From Pseudocercospora fijiensis CIRAD86 (lineage: Eukaryota; Ascomycota; Dothideomycetes; Mycosphaerellales; Mycosphaerellaceae), in NCBI RefSeq assembly GCF_000340215.1, contig NW_006921537.1, positions 3,846,080 to 3,910,079 on the forward strand: a stretch of 64,000 nt of DNA, given 5' to 3'. The notes beneath the pieces were generated by a model, which ran no database searches, was not told the DNA's origin, and saw only the letters and a program-made list of their open reading frames with translations. Below, piece after piece: positions 12,295-22,244 of the stretch. Position 1 is the first letter of the stretch; each line of letters opens with the position of its first letter. Made by a program: the position numbers and the translations under genes.

Positions 12295-14674
12295 ATGTCA
12301 TCAAAACAAATCAAACCCAACCACCCAGACGAAATCTCTCCCATCACACCCCCAGAACCAGAGCCAGAACCAGAATGGCCTCTCCGCACCTCCTCCCCCA
12401 TCTTCCCAGAAATCGACCTCGACATCAACATCCTCAACTTCTCCCCCCACCGCCGCACCCCGGATTCCCAAACCGCAACCCTGAACCCCCCATCATCCCC
12501 CATCAGTTACAATTCCCACCGCCAACAAACCCCCGACTCCCTCGCCGCAACAAAACGTTCCCGCCGCTCAAGCATCACCGGCTCCACCGACCTCTCCATC
12601 GGAAAATTCTCGTTCGAAGACGACGAGAAATTTCCGTTTCCGTTTGATGGGGAGTTACGGGAGACGTTGGAGAGGCATGTTCGGGGGTCTTTGTTTCAGA
12701 CGAGACGAGAAGAGGGGGAGGGACAGGAACAGGAAGAGGAAGAGGAGGAGGAAGAGGAAGAGTATCCGAAAAAGATGGCGTTGGGACTGATTCTGGTGGC
12801 GTTGTGTTTGGCTGTGTTTTGTGTCAGTGAAAAATTGCACGAAAGATTTTTATCATGAGACTTTTTACTGATTGGTGCCCGCCGAACAGATGAGTCTCGA
12901 CATGACCATCATCTCCACCGCCATCCCACGCATCACCGATGATTTTCAAGCTTTGGACGACGTCGGTTAGTATTGACATCGTCATGAAAATTTCCATTTG
13001 CTGACACTGGTTTGTGTGTATATAATAGGTTGGTACGCATCATCCTACATGCTAACCCTCTCCGCTTTTCAACTCTTTTACGGGAAATTGTATACGTTTT
13101 TCAGCAAGAAATGGATCTTCCTGATGGCGTTTGCGTGGTTTGAGATTGGGAGTGCGATTTGTGGGGCGGCGCCGAATTCGACGTGTCTTATTGTGGTAAG
13201 GTTGTTCCATTTCATCCTTCGTAGTTTGTTAGATTTGGATTTTTCTGGAGTGGAGAGATGGGGGGGGGGGGGGGGGGGTTTGCGAGGTGGTGGTGGTATT
13301 TCGTGATTTTGGGCTGATATTTCAGATAGGGACGTGCGATAGCGGGATTTGGATCGGCGGGTTTGTTTTCTGGGGCTCTTTTGATTATTGCGAACAGTGC
13401 TCCTTTGGCGAAGAGGCCGACTTATATTGGGATTGTCGGGTCTATGTATGGACTTGCTTCGGTGACTGGGCCACTAATGGTAAGGTATCGCTTTTTTGAA
13501 GCAGCATTGTTGATGGAAACCAAGCTGATATCGTTTCAGGGTGGCGCCTTCACTGACCATTTGTCTTGGAGATGGTGGTGAGTTCGCTCTACTTGACTTT
13601 TGTTAGCAGCAGAGGACTGAGGATGCATTCAGCTTCTACATCAACCTTCCCATCGGAGCCATGACGGTGCTGTTCATCGTTTTGTGCTACAAAGAATCAC
13701 ATCGATCCCGAGCACAAGTCCTCCAGACAAGCTGGAAGGCTAGAGCTAAGCAGTTTGACCTCGAGGGCCTTGCGATCTTCTTGCCCATGGTCATCTGTCT
13801 TCTGCTTGCAATGCAATGGGGAGGCTCGACCTACCCATGGTCCGACGGTCGCATAATCGCCCTGCTTACGCTTTTCGCAGTCGCTCTAGTAGCATTCATC
13901 GGGGTGCAAATCTGGAAGAAAGATAACGCAACAGTACCACTGCGAGTCCTCAAGCAAAGATCGATCGCCGCAGCCTCATGGTTTGCCTTCACCCTCGGCG
14001 CATCATTCTTCATCCTCACATACTACATTCCCATCTGGTTCCAAGCGATCAAAGGAGCATCTCCAGTCAAGTCAGGCATCAACAACATCCCCATGGTCTT
14101 AGCCGTTGTTCTCTCCTCAACCCCCACAGGCATTGCCGTAACCTACATCGGCTACTACACGCCCTTCGCAATCCTCTCGTCCATCCTCTTGGCAATAGGA
14201 ACCGGACTCCTCACAACATGGGAAACCAACACCGGCTCCGCAGAATGGATCGGCTATCAAATTCTCTGCGGTCTGGGCGTGGGCTTCGGCTTCCAACAAA
14301 CCATGCTCGCCGCACAAACCTGTCTCCCAAAAGCAGACGTCCCGATAGGCACAGCAATCGTGGTCTTCTTCCAAACCCTCGGCGGTGCGCTCTTCGTTTC
14401 GGCCGCGAATAACATTTTCAACAATAAGCTCTTGTCTGGGATAGCTGGGGTGGTCCCGGGTTTGAGTCCTCAGACAATTCTTGAAACGGGCGCCACGGCT
14501 TTGAGGAATGTGATTCCCGACGGCTATCTTCCTGCCGTGCTGGAGATTTACAATGATGCGTTGGTCGGCACGTTTTATGTGGCTACGGCGTTGGGTGCTT
14601 TTTCGATTCTGGGATCGGCGGCTCTGGAGTGGAGGTCGGTGAAGGGGCAGGATGTTCATGCTGTGGCTGTGTAG
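12295..14674 (+). CDS. MFS drug/aromatic-acid transporter, 14-TM DHA family
   Basis: Six exons, 12295-12822, 12890-12965, 13029-13195, 13330-13479, 13540-13577 and 13633-14674, give 666 aa. Each join restores family sequence, for example [23 protein letters not shown] and the FYINLPIGA signature of the DHA14 branch. The proton-antiport motif region (SVTGPLMGGAFTD) and many hydrophobic helices identify a plasma-membrane exporter. The first 160 residues are unusual: a Pro/Ser-rich cytosolic extension ending in a Glu-rich run (about 142-154) immediately before TM1. The third intron holds a 19-G run. Near an aromatic catabolism cluster it could export toxic phenolics or import the substrate; the family is mostly efflux. 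The exon 1 donor is GTCAGT, weaker than the rest. Confidence 0.9.
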
Positions 14675-14754
14675 CCACGTCTGTAATGTGATCTCTTCGT
14701 GAATAGCATGTAGATTGAATAGTATGCTTTGACTTTCCGAGTGGGTATGACGCT

Positions 14755-15130
14755 GCTGGAGGATCTGGAAATTACCAATAGCACACTCGACACGATGGAC
14801 CCTCGTCGAAAGACGGGCTTCTCAGAAGTCGTAGATCTGCTTCGTCGACGACTCTGGTGGGTTAAGTAGCAGAACCCGAAAGCTGTACCTCTTTACGATT
14901 ACATGCGAACGCTGATGATCAATGGAATCGAAATTTTCGTTTACGGCCGCGATTGGCCACATACTGCCAGTAAGGAAGTCAATGCTGCGTCAGGTTCTAG
15001 GCTATCTGCGCAGGACTATGGGAACGTCAATGATCCTGCGATTGCGGAGCTCTTCAAGACCTCGGCCGGAAGTGAGGCACAAATTCAAAGATTTCTCGTG
15101 GATAATCCAAGACGACTTTGGCACTCGTGC
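14755..15130 (+). pseudogene. Amidohydrolase-2 C-terminal remnant
   Basis: Reading the plus strand gives fragments that fit the C-terminal half of an amidohydrolase-2 (2-pyrone-4,6-dicarboxylate-lactonase-like) protein. A GFSEVVDLLRRR segment is interrupted by a TAG near 14866. After a small gap comes FVYGRDWPHT, the family's G-x-DWPHT metal-site block, then LVDNPRRLW, the usual end motif. The N-terminal barrel half and its HxH motif are absent, since the transporter ends at 14674. I infer a truncated, non-functional gene, possibly a lost cluster member. An uninterrupted reading would need both an intron and a shift, which I do not see. Confidence 0.5.
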
Positions 15131-15817
15131 CTAGGTAATGGTGACGCTGGGTTTGGAAGGATACAAGTGAGTCGAGACAAGACGCTCGTTCACATAGCCT
15201 GTGCAGTGAATACACGAGATATCATGTGTAGGGACAGCTCGAATATGATCATCTTCCGCGAAATCTCTTCATCACTCATGCTCTGTTCAATAGCTTAGAT
15301 TCTGCACATTGCTCGTTCACCCTCACCATGTCAGGAATGGCATCAAGGCATTGCCTAGGAAACGTAAACAACACCATCCGAATCCGCGATGATGAAGTTT
15401 CTAGGATCTATGGTTGCTTCCTGTCAATTCGATTGCAATCGCAACGGCACATTGATATCTGAAGGACTATCGATAAACTCTCACCTCCAGCTGTTCATCC
15501 AACAGATGGAGCAAAAATCGAGAAGCATCAATTCCAATGTTCCTGCGTCCATCGATAACAATGGCAACAGCGCCCGGGTACCTAGGTTGCCACCATAGCA
15601 AGCGATTGACTCGGATATGAGGATCTGGCTGAGACATGAAGCGAACGACATCTTTTGGAATTTGGTCGATGTATGTAATTGCCTTGAAGCTGGGGGGACT
15701 TCCATGCCTGTCTTCAATTGACCGTGAATGCTTGACCAAAGATTTTGGCGGAGAGGATGATGGATGTGCTTGGGTCATCGGAAAACGCGTAGATTCATCC
15801 GTCTTGAAGATACCCAA
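15131..15817. other. Gene-free spacer with one doubtful minus-strand ORF
   Basis: No domain is recognisable. A minus-strand frame at 15467-15817 (116 codons) abuts the end of the reductase and looks weakly protein-like (a RFMSQPDPHIRVNR segment), but without family or splice support. It would lie in the reductase 3' UTR. I leave it uncalled. Confidence 0.35.
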
Positions 15818-16736
15818 TCATTTCCCCAATTTCCCAATCCCAGAATTCGCAACCGTGATGATATCCACCAGCCATCTCGGAAAGAATTGGTAGAGAATCC
15901 AAGAAACAGTCGCGAACTTTCCCTTCCAGATGCTGCCATTGGCACCAGCGAGCACATTCTGGGCCACGTACTTCGCGTACTCGTCTGTCTCCATACATTC
16001 GAGATCGGTGCCTTGGTACGTTCTTGCGATTTCACTTTCAATCGACTTGTAGCGTGAGTTTTCCGGGAGTTTCCACGTGGCGACATTCTCCTTTTTCGAG
16101 ATTCCGGACTTGATGGCGCCGGTCATTAGTGTGACTACTTGCACACCGAACGGTGCGAGCTCCATTCGCAGAGTGTCGGTGATCTGGTTCAGGGCCACTT
16201 TCGTCGATGCGTAGAATGCTAGAGTGTGCTAATGTCAGCTGCAGATCTTGGTGCATGTAAATCCCGCAAGTATGCTTACCGAGGAATGGAAACCTGGCGG
16301 TTGAACCAATGCTCGAGTTCATCACGATGGTGCCCTTGGCGTTGATGACTAGATGTGAGAACTTCTGAGTCACCCGCACGCAGCCCCAGATGTTAATTTC
16401 GTACATGGCCTTCATCTCATCGATGTCGGCGTCGAGGATGGGGGCGTTTGCAGACATTCCGGCATTGTTGATCAGGTAGTCGAGGTAGCCGGCAATGGTA
16501 TTCTTGTCGCTTGCCAGCTCTGTTTCAACTTGCTTGACGCATGCATCGACGCTTTCTGAGGATGTAGGGTCGAGTTGCAAGGTAGAGATGGAAGGATTGC
16601 CGTGCAGATGGGACATCTTGTCGAGATTTCTTGCCGTAGCAAACACTTTGCAGCCTCTCTCTGCGAAGGCGATGGCTAATGCTGAGCCAATACCACCTGC
16701 AGAGCATCCTGTGATCAGAACGGTCTGTCGTGGCAT
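15818..16736 (-). CDS. Short-chain dehydrogenase, AYR1-like 1-acyl-DHAP reductase
   Basis: Exons 16736-16280 and 16218-15818 give 285 aa. The intron is 61 nt with a GTAAGC donor, and the join restores the AFYASTK active-site block. NADP(H)-binding TGCSAGGIG is at residues 9-17, NNAG at 90-93, the catalytic Ser in VMNSSIGS near 141, Tyr155 and Lys159. A C-terminal hydrophobic segment (about 255-275, WILYQFFPRWLVDIITVA) suggests membrane association. It most resembles NADPH-dependent 1-acyldihydroxyacetone-phosphate reductases, which act in lysophosphatidic acid synthesis at ER or lipid droplets. The open frame extends upstream to 17045, but the ATG at 16736 starts the Rossmann fold at the normal distance. 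Other lipid or steroid SDR roles are possible. Confidence 0.85.
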
Positions 16737-17277
16737 ATTGGATGGCTGGAGGTGATGACGAGGTTTGATTGTGCCGATGGCGTGTCGTGGATGTAGTACG
16801 AATTGAGGGTGGCGAGGTATCCGTTCGGCCTCGTGACAAATATCAAAGCCAGAGCAGAAGTGATGATTTTCAGCGGCCTTGAAACGACGACTGTTGTGTT
16901 TTGATTGTAAAGCTGAAAGCGCCCTCCGGAAGTGTTTCATCCGTGCCAAGACATTTCGTCCGGTTCCGGATATGCCCGGGTAATAGACGCAATCTACCAT
17001 GGTAGAGGCTTTGTCCGAACTGAGAGCGCTACCCAGTGCTTCCAACCCTCTGAATTGTATTAAGACTTTGAAGACTCACATCAGCATCAGCTTAAGTAAA
17101 AGCCCTCGAGGACGAGGTGGTATTTTTCATCATGCCTGAGGCAACAAATCCCGCCGCGGCATTTCTTGGTGGAATCAAATAATCAATTAAAAAGTCACAA
17201 TCCGCCCTCTATCGCTCGCTCGCTCAATTCAATCACATGCACGCATCAAACATCGCTCCTCTTCCCATCTCCCCTGC
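16737..17277. other. Spacer between reductase and small zinc-finger gene
   Basis: Both flanking genes are on the minus strand, so this holds the reductase promoter and the 3' UTR of the zinc-finger gene. The upstream continuation of the reductase frame (to 17045) lacks any conserved motif. Confidence 0.4.
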
Positions 17278-17554
17278 CTACGCAAAGCAGTCATCATACG
17301 TCTTGCTATGCTTGTTCACCGCATGTTCATCCAGCGCTTTCCGATTCGTAGTGCTTTGGAAAGAAGTAAAGCAAGTCTTGCACTTGATAGTCTGTGCAGC
17401 GGAGTTCTGCGACGAGTGTCAGAGAGAGTCACAGTATAGAACGATAGTTCGAGGCTGGATGTCTTACGGATTTCAGCTGCGATGTAGGACCTTTCTTGTC
17501 ATTCTTGCCACCGGCGCGTTCGCGCTTTTGCTGGGCTTTGGCTCCGTTTCCCAT
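17278..17554 (-). CDS. Small C2H2 zinc-binding protein, ZNF706/At2g23090-like
   Basis: Exons 17554-17468 and 17406-17278 give 71 aa, separated by a 61-nt intron (GTAAGA...GTCGCAG). The N-terminus MGNGAKAQQKRER and the following KKGPTSQLKS are the hallmark of a small, basic eukaryotic family that includes human ZNF706 and plant At2g23090. Exon 2 supplies one zinc finger: CKTC, then a HAVNKH pair 17 residues on, and a short acidic end (TYDDCFA). The members are 60-80 aa, so this is full length. Function is poorly known; a nuclear or cytosolic nucleic-acid-linked role is assumed from the basic tail and finger. Exon 2 carries no ATG and is easily missed. The upstream flank contains a repeated CCACAC-type motif. 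Confidence 0.9.
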
Positions 17555-17576
17555 TTTGAGAGGTGTGGAGGCGTTT

Positions 17577-17616
17577 TGTGGTGGTGTGGTGTGTGGGTGT
17601 GGGTGTGGGTGTGGTC
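17577..17616. repeat. GTGTGG-type tandem repeat upstream of the zinc-finger gene
   Basis: The plus strand has GTGG/GTGTGG units repeated, clearest at 17591-17614, about 40 bp before the minus-strand ATG at 17554. On the coding strand it reads as repeated CCACAC, resembling general regulatory-factor sites of the Rap1/Tbf1 type. Function is inference; it may simply be a microsatellite. Confidence 0.5.
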
Positions 17617-18144
17617 GCTGGGTCGTGCGGGAATTTGCTTGCGCTTGCAGGAAGAAGAAGGAGGAAGTGAGGTTCTGGCCAACGGCTGTCTTCATGCGCC
17701 GGTCTTGGCGGCAAATGTCGGCGTCTAATAATAAAAGCTTTCGTTGGGGTAAATCTTGGCGGACAGTGAGCTACTAACAATTTGGAGGCATGGACTTGAA
17801 ACTTATTAGTAAGGGTATCGGAAGTGGAATTTTTGCATTGCTTGTGATTCTTGGCATCTGGGAAACAAGCTGTGCAGGTGTGATGTTTGATTTGCTGAAT
17901 TAAGAAAATCCCGAAGATAGATGTGTTTCGAAAGGTAGACAGCAAACAGTGGGTCGCGCGACCACGTTCAGCAGCATCGTAGCAATGACCAACGAAGTGA
18001 CGACTGTGGCAGCATTGGATGTGAAAGACACTGGCGTGGAATGAAACGTGGTCTCCAAAAGTCTTCTCTGCTGTATGCTGCCTGCTATGTACTGTTCTCT
18101 GCTCATAATCTGACCCAATCGACCTTTGCTTCTTCTGAACGGCT
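17617..18144. other. Spacer upstream of the zinc-finger gene
   Basis: A long minus-strand ORF (17499-18320) runs through here, but its only informative part belongs in another frame to the small secreted protein at 18145-18458. I see nothing else in the stretch. Confidence 0.4.
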
Positions 18145-18458
18145 TCAGAGCCTTTCACAGCGACACTGGCAATGAGAGTACCCGCTCGCGTTGGTGTAGC
18201 ACTGCATGCCTCGTGAGCCTGATGACCTGCGGTCCATGTTGGAGCACTTACTGTTGACTTGGCGCAAGACCAGCCTGATGGCTTGCCAAGATCATTGTAG
18301 CAGTAGGCCGGGCAGGGCACACAGGAACGCTTTTCGAGTCCAGCATCAGCCTAGACGAGTCAGCAAAGCATCTTTGATCCGGTAATAGGCGTCCGAACAT
18401 CCGGTGCTGGTGCAGCCATTGCCAGGCTGCCGAGGAACAAGAACAATGTAATCTTCAT
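18145..18458 (-). CDS. Small secreted cysteine-rich protein, 71 aa, eight cysteines
   Basis: Three short exons, 18458-18399, 18350-18252 and 18201-18145, were assembled by hand; none is long enough to show as an ORF. Introns are 48 nt (weak donor GTTCGG, branch CTGAC, acceptor CTAG) and 50 nt (donor GTAAGT, acceptor GCAG), all phase 0. Residues 1-16 form a signal peptide (MKITLFLFLGSLAMAA). A short pro-segment ends in Lys-Arg at 27-28, a Kex2 site. The predicted mature part is 43 residues with eight Cys: a CVPCPAYC block, a WSC, then a C and a C-Q-C-R-C cluster near the end. A TATA-like CATATATC lies about 100 bp upstream (18558-18566). I do not recognise the family. The CxxxC and CxC elements faintly recall cystine-stabilised folds. 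An effector, antimicrobial or surface peptide are all possible. Confidence 0.68.
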
Positions 18459-19639
18459 GATTGAAGTCGGTATTGGGATTTTGAGGCCGTAATTCCGCAG
18501 ATAGAGTACAATCGGGATGGAAGATCTCACCGACGAAGCTCAGAAGGGCAGCCTCGAAGATATATGGTCCTGCCAAGCACATGCTCGCTCTCGCTTGAAG
18601 TCTCACCGGCGAGATTGTGGTTCGCCATGCGCAAGCGTTGGATCTGTACACCATCACAAGTCTGCCGTATACGCCAAAAGATGCCTCGACCAGGGGGCTG
18701 CGCAGTGTTGCTGTCCGACTGGACTTTTGAAGGCTGCCTCTTGCCGAATCAGGCATCCGCCTAGCGGCTAGCACAAGGCTACATTTGCGGGGAAACGCCT
18801 CCTTATAGCTGAAGTTGGCGCAAATCAAGGGTACGTGCAGATACGATGCAGAGAAACGAGGTCTTCTCGGCTCCAATGCAACATGAAAACAGGTGACCTG
18901 TTCAAACCACGTCTAAGCGACCGGGCTTGGCAAGCCAGCAGCATGGAGTCTGCAGTCCAGGCTATGCATGGCGTAGATGAAGTGCGCTGAAGAGTCTATT
19001 GAACAGAAGCAATCGTGTACGATTTGTGTTGTGGCTCGTTGGTAGGCCAGTCCAAGGATCGAAGACGGGCGCACGACACCTTGGGCGGGATGCATAGCAG
19101 GTTCATGTGAGAGCCGTAGAGGATGTGTAGGTACAAGAAGTCTGGCGATGGAGCCTTTGAGACGGCATGATGTGCAAGTTCTTTTCCTCAGATGACAGTG
19201 GGCGTGTTGAATTACAGTACTGGAGCCCGGAAACAAGCGTGAGGTATCGAATGTGCTCGACTCATTCTGTATGTCGTGGTGATGATCAATATTGGCGAAG
19301 CGCTCACGTTGTCGGCGTTCCGGACGTGTCGAATCGTGTTGGCGATGGACTGCGAAGGAGAAGCAGAATGCAAACAAATGCAGGGCCGTGAAAGTTTCGA
19401 TTCGGCCTGATCCGGCACGGCCCACTTTCGAGATCCTTGGCTGTGACGTCTCGCTCATCCGATTCCGCGTCAACCTGGAAGGCAGAAACGTGAGCGCACG
19501 AACACACACAGCCCTTTTGTGTGCAGCGATTGCGCGTCCAGGCAAGGCTCCCATATTCCACCTGCACTCAATCGCCTCTGAAGGCATTCCTTGCTACGCC
19601 CACCACAGTCCATACCGCATTCCAAGCTCAGCAGCGACG
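18459..19639. promoter_or_regulatory. Divergent spacer, secreted protein / fimbrin
   Basis: About 1.2 kb between the minus-strand secreted protein gene and plus-strand fimbrin. It contains the TATA-like site near 18560. The ORFs here (such as 18913-19587 minus) are rich in His/Arg/Ser without domains and are rejected as non-coding. Confidence 0.4.
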
Positions 19640-21770
19640 ATGAATGTGCTCAAACTACAAAGTGGGTCTCGAAGTCAGCAGCACTGGAAGCTCTGGACTA
19701 ACCACGCGATGAACAGAGAAGTATCCGCAATTCCCACAGTCGGAGATATACAGCCTCAGCGACGCCTTCCGCAAACTCGATGTAGACGACAAGGGCTACG
19801 TAGACGAGGGAACGGCGATCAAGTCGGCGCAGAACACCGAGCGACAGCCGTACGATGTGGTCCGCCAGGCATTGAAGGAGGTCGAGCTGGACAGCAGCCG
19901 AAGAGTTGAGCTGGACGATTATGTGGACCTGATTGCGCGCTTACGCCAGAGCTCGCCCGCCCAACAGCGGTCGCGCGGCTTCAGCAATGCCAACAAGCCC
20001 GAGGGAGGAGCGGCGCCGCAAGTTCAGCACGCCGCGACACGCAGCATAGGCAGCGGAGCGGCGGCCAAGGCGGGAAGAATTACTGTCGGAGGCTCGACGT
20101 CCAGCTCGCAGCATACCATCAACGAGGATGAGCGGACAGCATTTACCTCGCACATCAATGCTGTTCTAGCGGGCGACCAGGATATTGGCCACCTGCTCCC
20201 ATTCCCCCTGGACACCTTCGAAATGTTCGATTCCTGCAAGGACGGTCTCGTTCTCGCCAAGCTCATCAACGACAGTGTGCCGGACACCATCGATGAGCGT
20301 GTGCTGAACAGGCAGGGCGGCAAGATTAAGACGCTGAATGCTTTCCACATGACCGAAAACAACAACATTGTCATCGAGTCCGCAAAGGGCATTGGCTGCT
20401 CGGTCGTCAACATTGGCTCGGGCGATATCATTGAAGGCAGAGAGCACCTGATCCTTGGTCTCATTTGGCAGGTTATCCGAAGAGGTCTGCTCGGCAAGAT
20501 TGATATCAGACTGCACCCAGAACTTTACCGCTTGCTGGAGGATGGTGAAACGCTCGAGCAATTTTTGCGACTGCCACCAGAGCAAATTCTGCTTCGATGG
20601 TTCAACTACCACTTAAAGAATGCAGGCTGGCACAGAAGGTAAGGGTGGTGGTATGGTGTGCGCGACGTTCATGCTGAAACTGACCTCATTCTCAGAGTCC
20701 AAAATTTCTCCAACGATGTCAAGGACAGCGAAAATTACACCGTCCTCCTCAACCAACTCGCGCCCAGCATATGCTCACGATCACCACTCCACACGTCGAA
20801 TGTCGAACAGCGCGCTGAGCAAGTGCTCCAGAATTCCGACCGCCTCGATCCTCCATGCCGCAAGTTCTTGACTCCGAAGTCCCTGTGCGCCGGCAACCCC
20901 AAGCTAAATCTTGCATTCGTCGCCAACCTGTTCAACAATCATCCCGGACTTGAGCCGATCACTGAAGAAGAGAAGGCCGAGATTGAGGACTTTGACGCGG
21001 AGGGCGAGCGCGAGGCGCGTGTCTTTACGCTTTGGCTCAACTCGATGAACGTGCAGCCGAGTGTGGTCTCGTTCTTCGATGATCTCAAAGACGGCATCAT
21101 TCTCCTGCAAGCATACGACAAGGTTATCCCCGGCTCTGTGAACTGGCGTCACGTCAACAAGCCTCCCGCCAATGCGGCCACTCCTGCCAGCCAGGATCCT
21201 GACGAGCAATATCTGACCATCAAGTCCGGCATGTCCCGCTTCAAGGCTGTGGAGAACACGAACTACGCCGTCGAGATCGGCAAGCAGAACCGATTTTCTC
21301 TTGTCGGGATTCAAGGCGCGGATATCACGGATGGGCAGCGGACGCTTACGTTGGGTATGGTGTGGCAGCTCATGCGGAAGGACATCACCAACACACTCTC
21401 GGCTGTCGCACAACGTATGGGGAAGCGCGAGCTGAGTGATGCGGACATGGTCAAATGGGCGAACGACAGTGTCCAGAAGGGTGGCCGTTCATCACAGATC
21501 CGATCTTTCAAGGATGGGCAAATCGCTTGCGGCGTTTTCTTGCTCGATGTGCTCAACGGCATGAAGAGCAGCTATGTCGACTACGACCTCGTGGCTTCTG
21601 GAAGGACGGACGAGGAAGCATATGCCAATGCCAAGCTAGCGATTTCTATTGCACGAAAGATGGGTGCAACGATCTATCTCGTGCCGGAGGACATTACCAG
21701 TCTGCGCACGAGACTCATCCTGACCTTTATTGGCAGTCTGATGGCTACTGCGGAGAAGCTTGGTTCATAA
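19640..21770 (+). CDS. SAC6: Fimbrin (actin-bundling protein, Sac6 orthologue)
   Basis: Exons 19640-19661, 19717-20638 and 20696-21770 give 672 aa. The 22-nt first exon encodes MNVLKLQ and is joined by a 55-nt intron to KKYPQFPQSEIYSL, the typical fungal fimbrin start. An EF-hand-like N-terminal region (about 10-80, with FRKLDVDDKGYVDE) is followed by two actin-binding domains, each with two calponin-homology domains. Family landmarks include DGLVLAKLINDSVPDTIDER, KTLNAFHMTENNN, LGLIWQVIRRGL and LTLGMVWQLMRKDI. It cross-links F-actin in cortical patches and supports endocytosis and polar growth. Length and domain order are complete. The second intron is 57 nt (GTAAGG). Confidence 0.96.
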
Positions 21771-22244
21771 GACATTGGCACGATGGAAGCATGGTGGTTT
21801 GTGTTGGAACAGCGCGGCGTCGTGGTAGTCGATGTGTGCACAATGGGAGGGGGGCGTCGGATGATAGATAGCATGAGAGTGAAAAGTAGGCAATCGAGCG
21901 CATTGACGACATGTCTCCTGCAACGTCCCTGCCTTGACTGAATATTATAGAATCACATGCCTTTGCTGATGTACAAGAGCTACATGTAGCCTGTGAGGGC
22001 AAGAAAGCTATGCCACATTATTCAATGGGGCCATCAAAAATGGCGTCAATGCTCCGCGTGTGATTGGACTAGACCAGTGACGCACGGGTGCCTCGTCAGG
22101 CATGCAACGAACGAATTGACGTCTCGTCTCAATCGCACAAACGTTGAAAGCAAACCTTCGACCAACACATTTTGCCCCGAAATACATTTCGATTCCTTCG
22201 CGCATTCAACATCGCAAAGCAGTGTTGGGCAAGTGATTAGAGCC
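21771..22244. other. Spacer between fimbrin and helicase
   Basis: The helicase frame stays open upstream to 21993, but that extension has no conserved features and the ATG at 22245 begins the typical acidic start. The rest is fimbrin 3' UTR and helicase leader. Confidence 0.4.

Noticed and set aside
17499..18320. 273-codon minus-strand ORF
   Set aside because: It mixes the middle exon of the secreted peptide with intron and intergenic sequence. The spliced model explains the Cys-rich part better.
18346..18876. 176-codon minus-strand ORF
   Set aside because: It overlaps the signal-peptide exon in another frame and shows no motif.
18913..19587. 224-codon minus-strand ORF upstream of fimbrin
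   Set aside because: No domain, no splice support, and composition unlike neighbouring genes.
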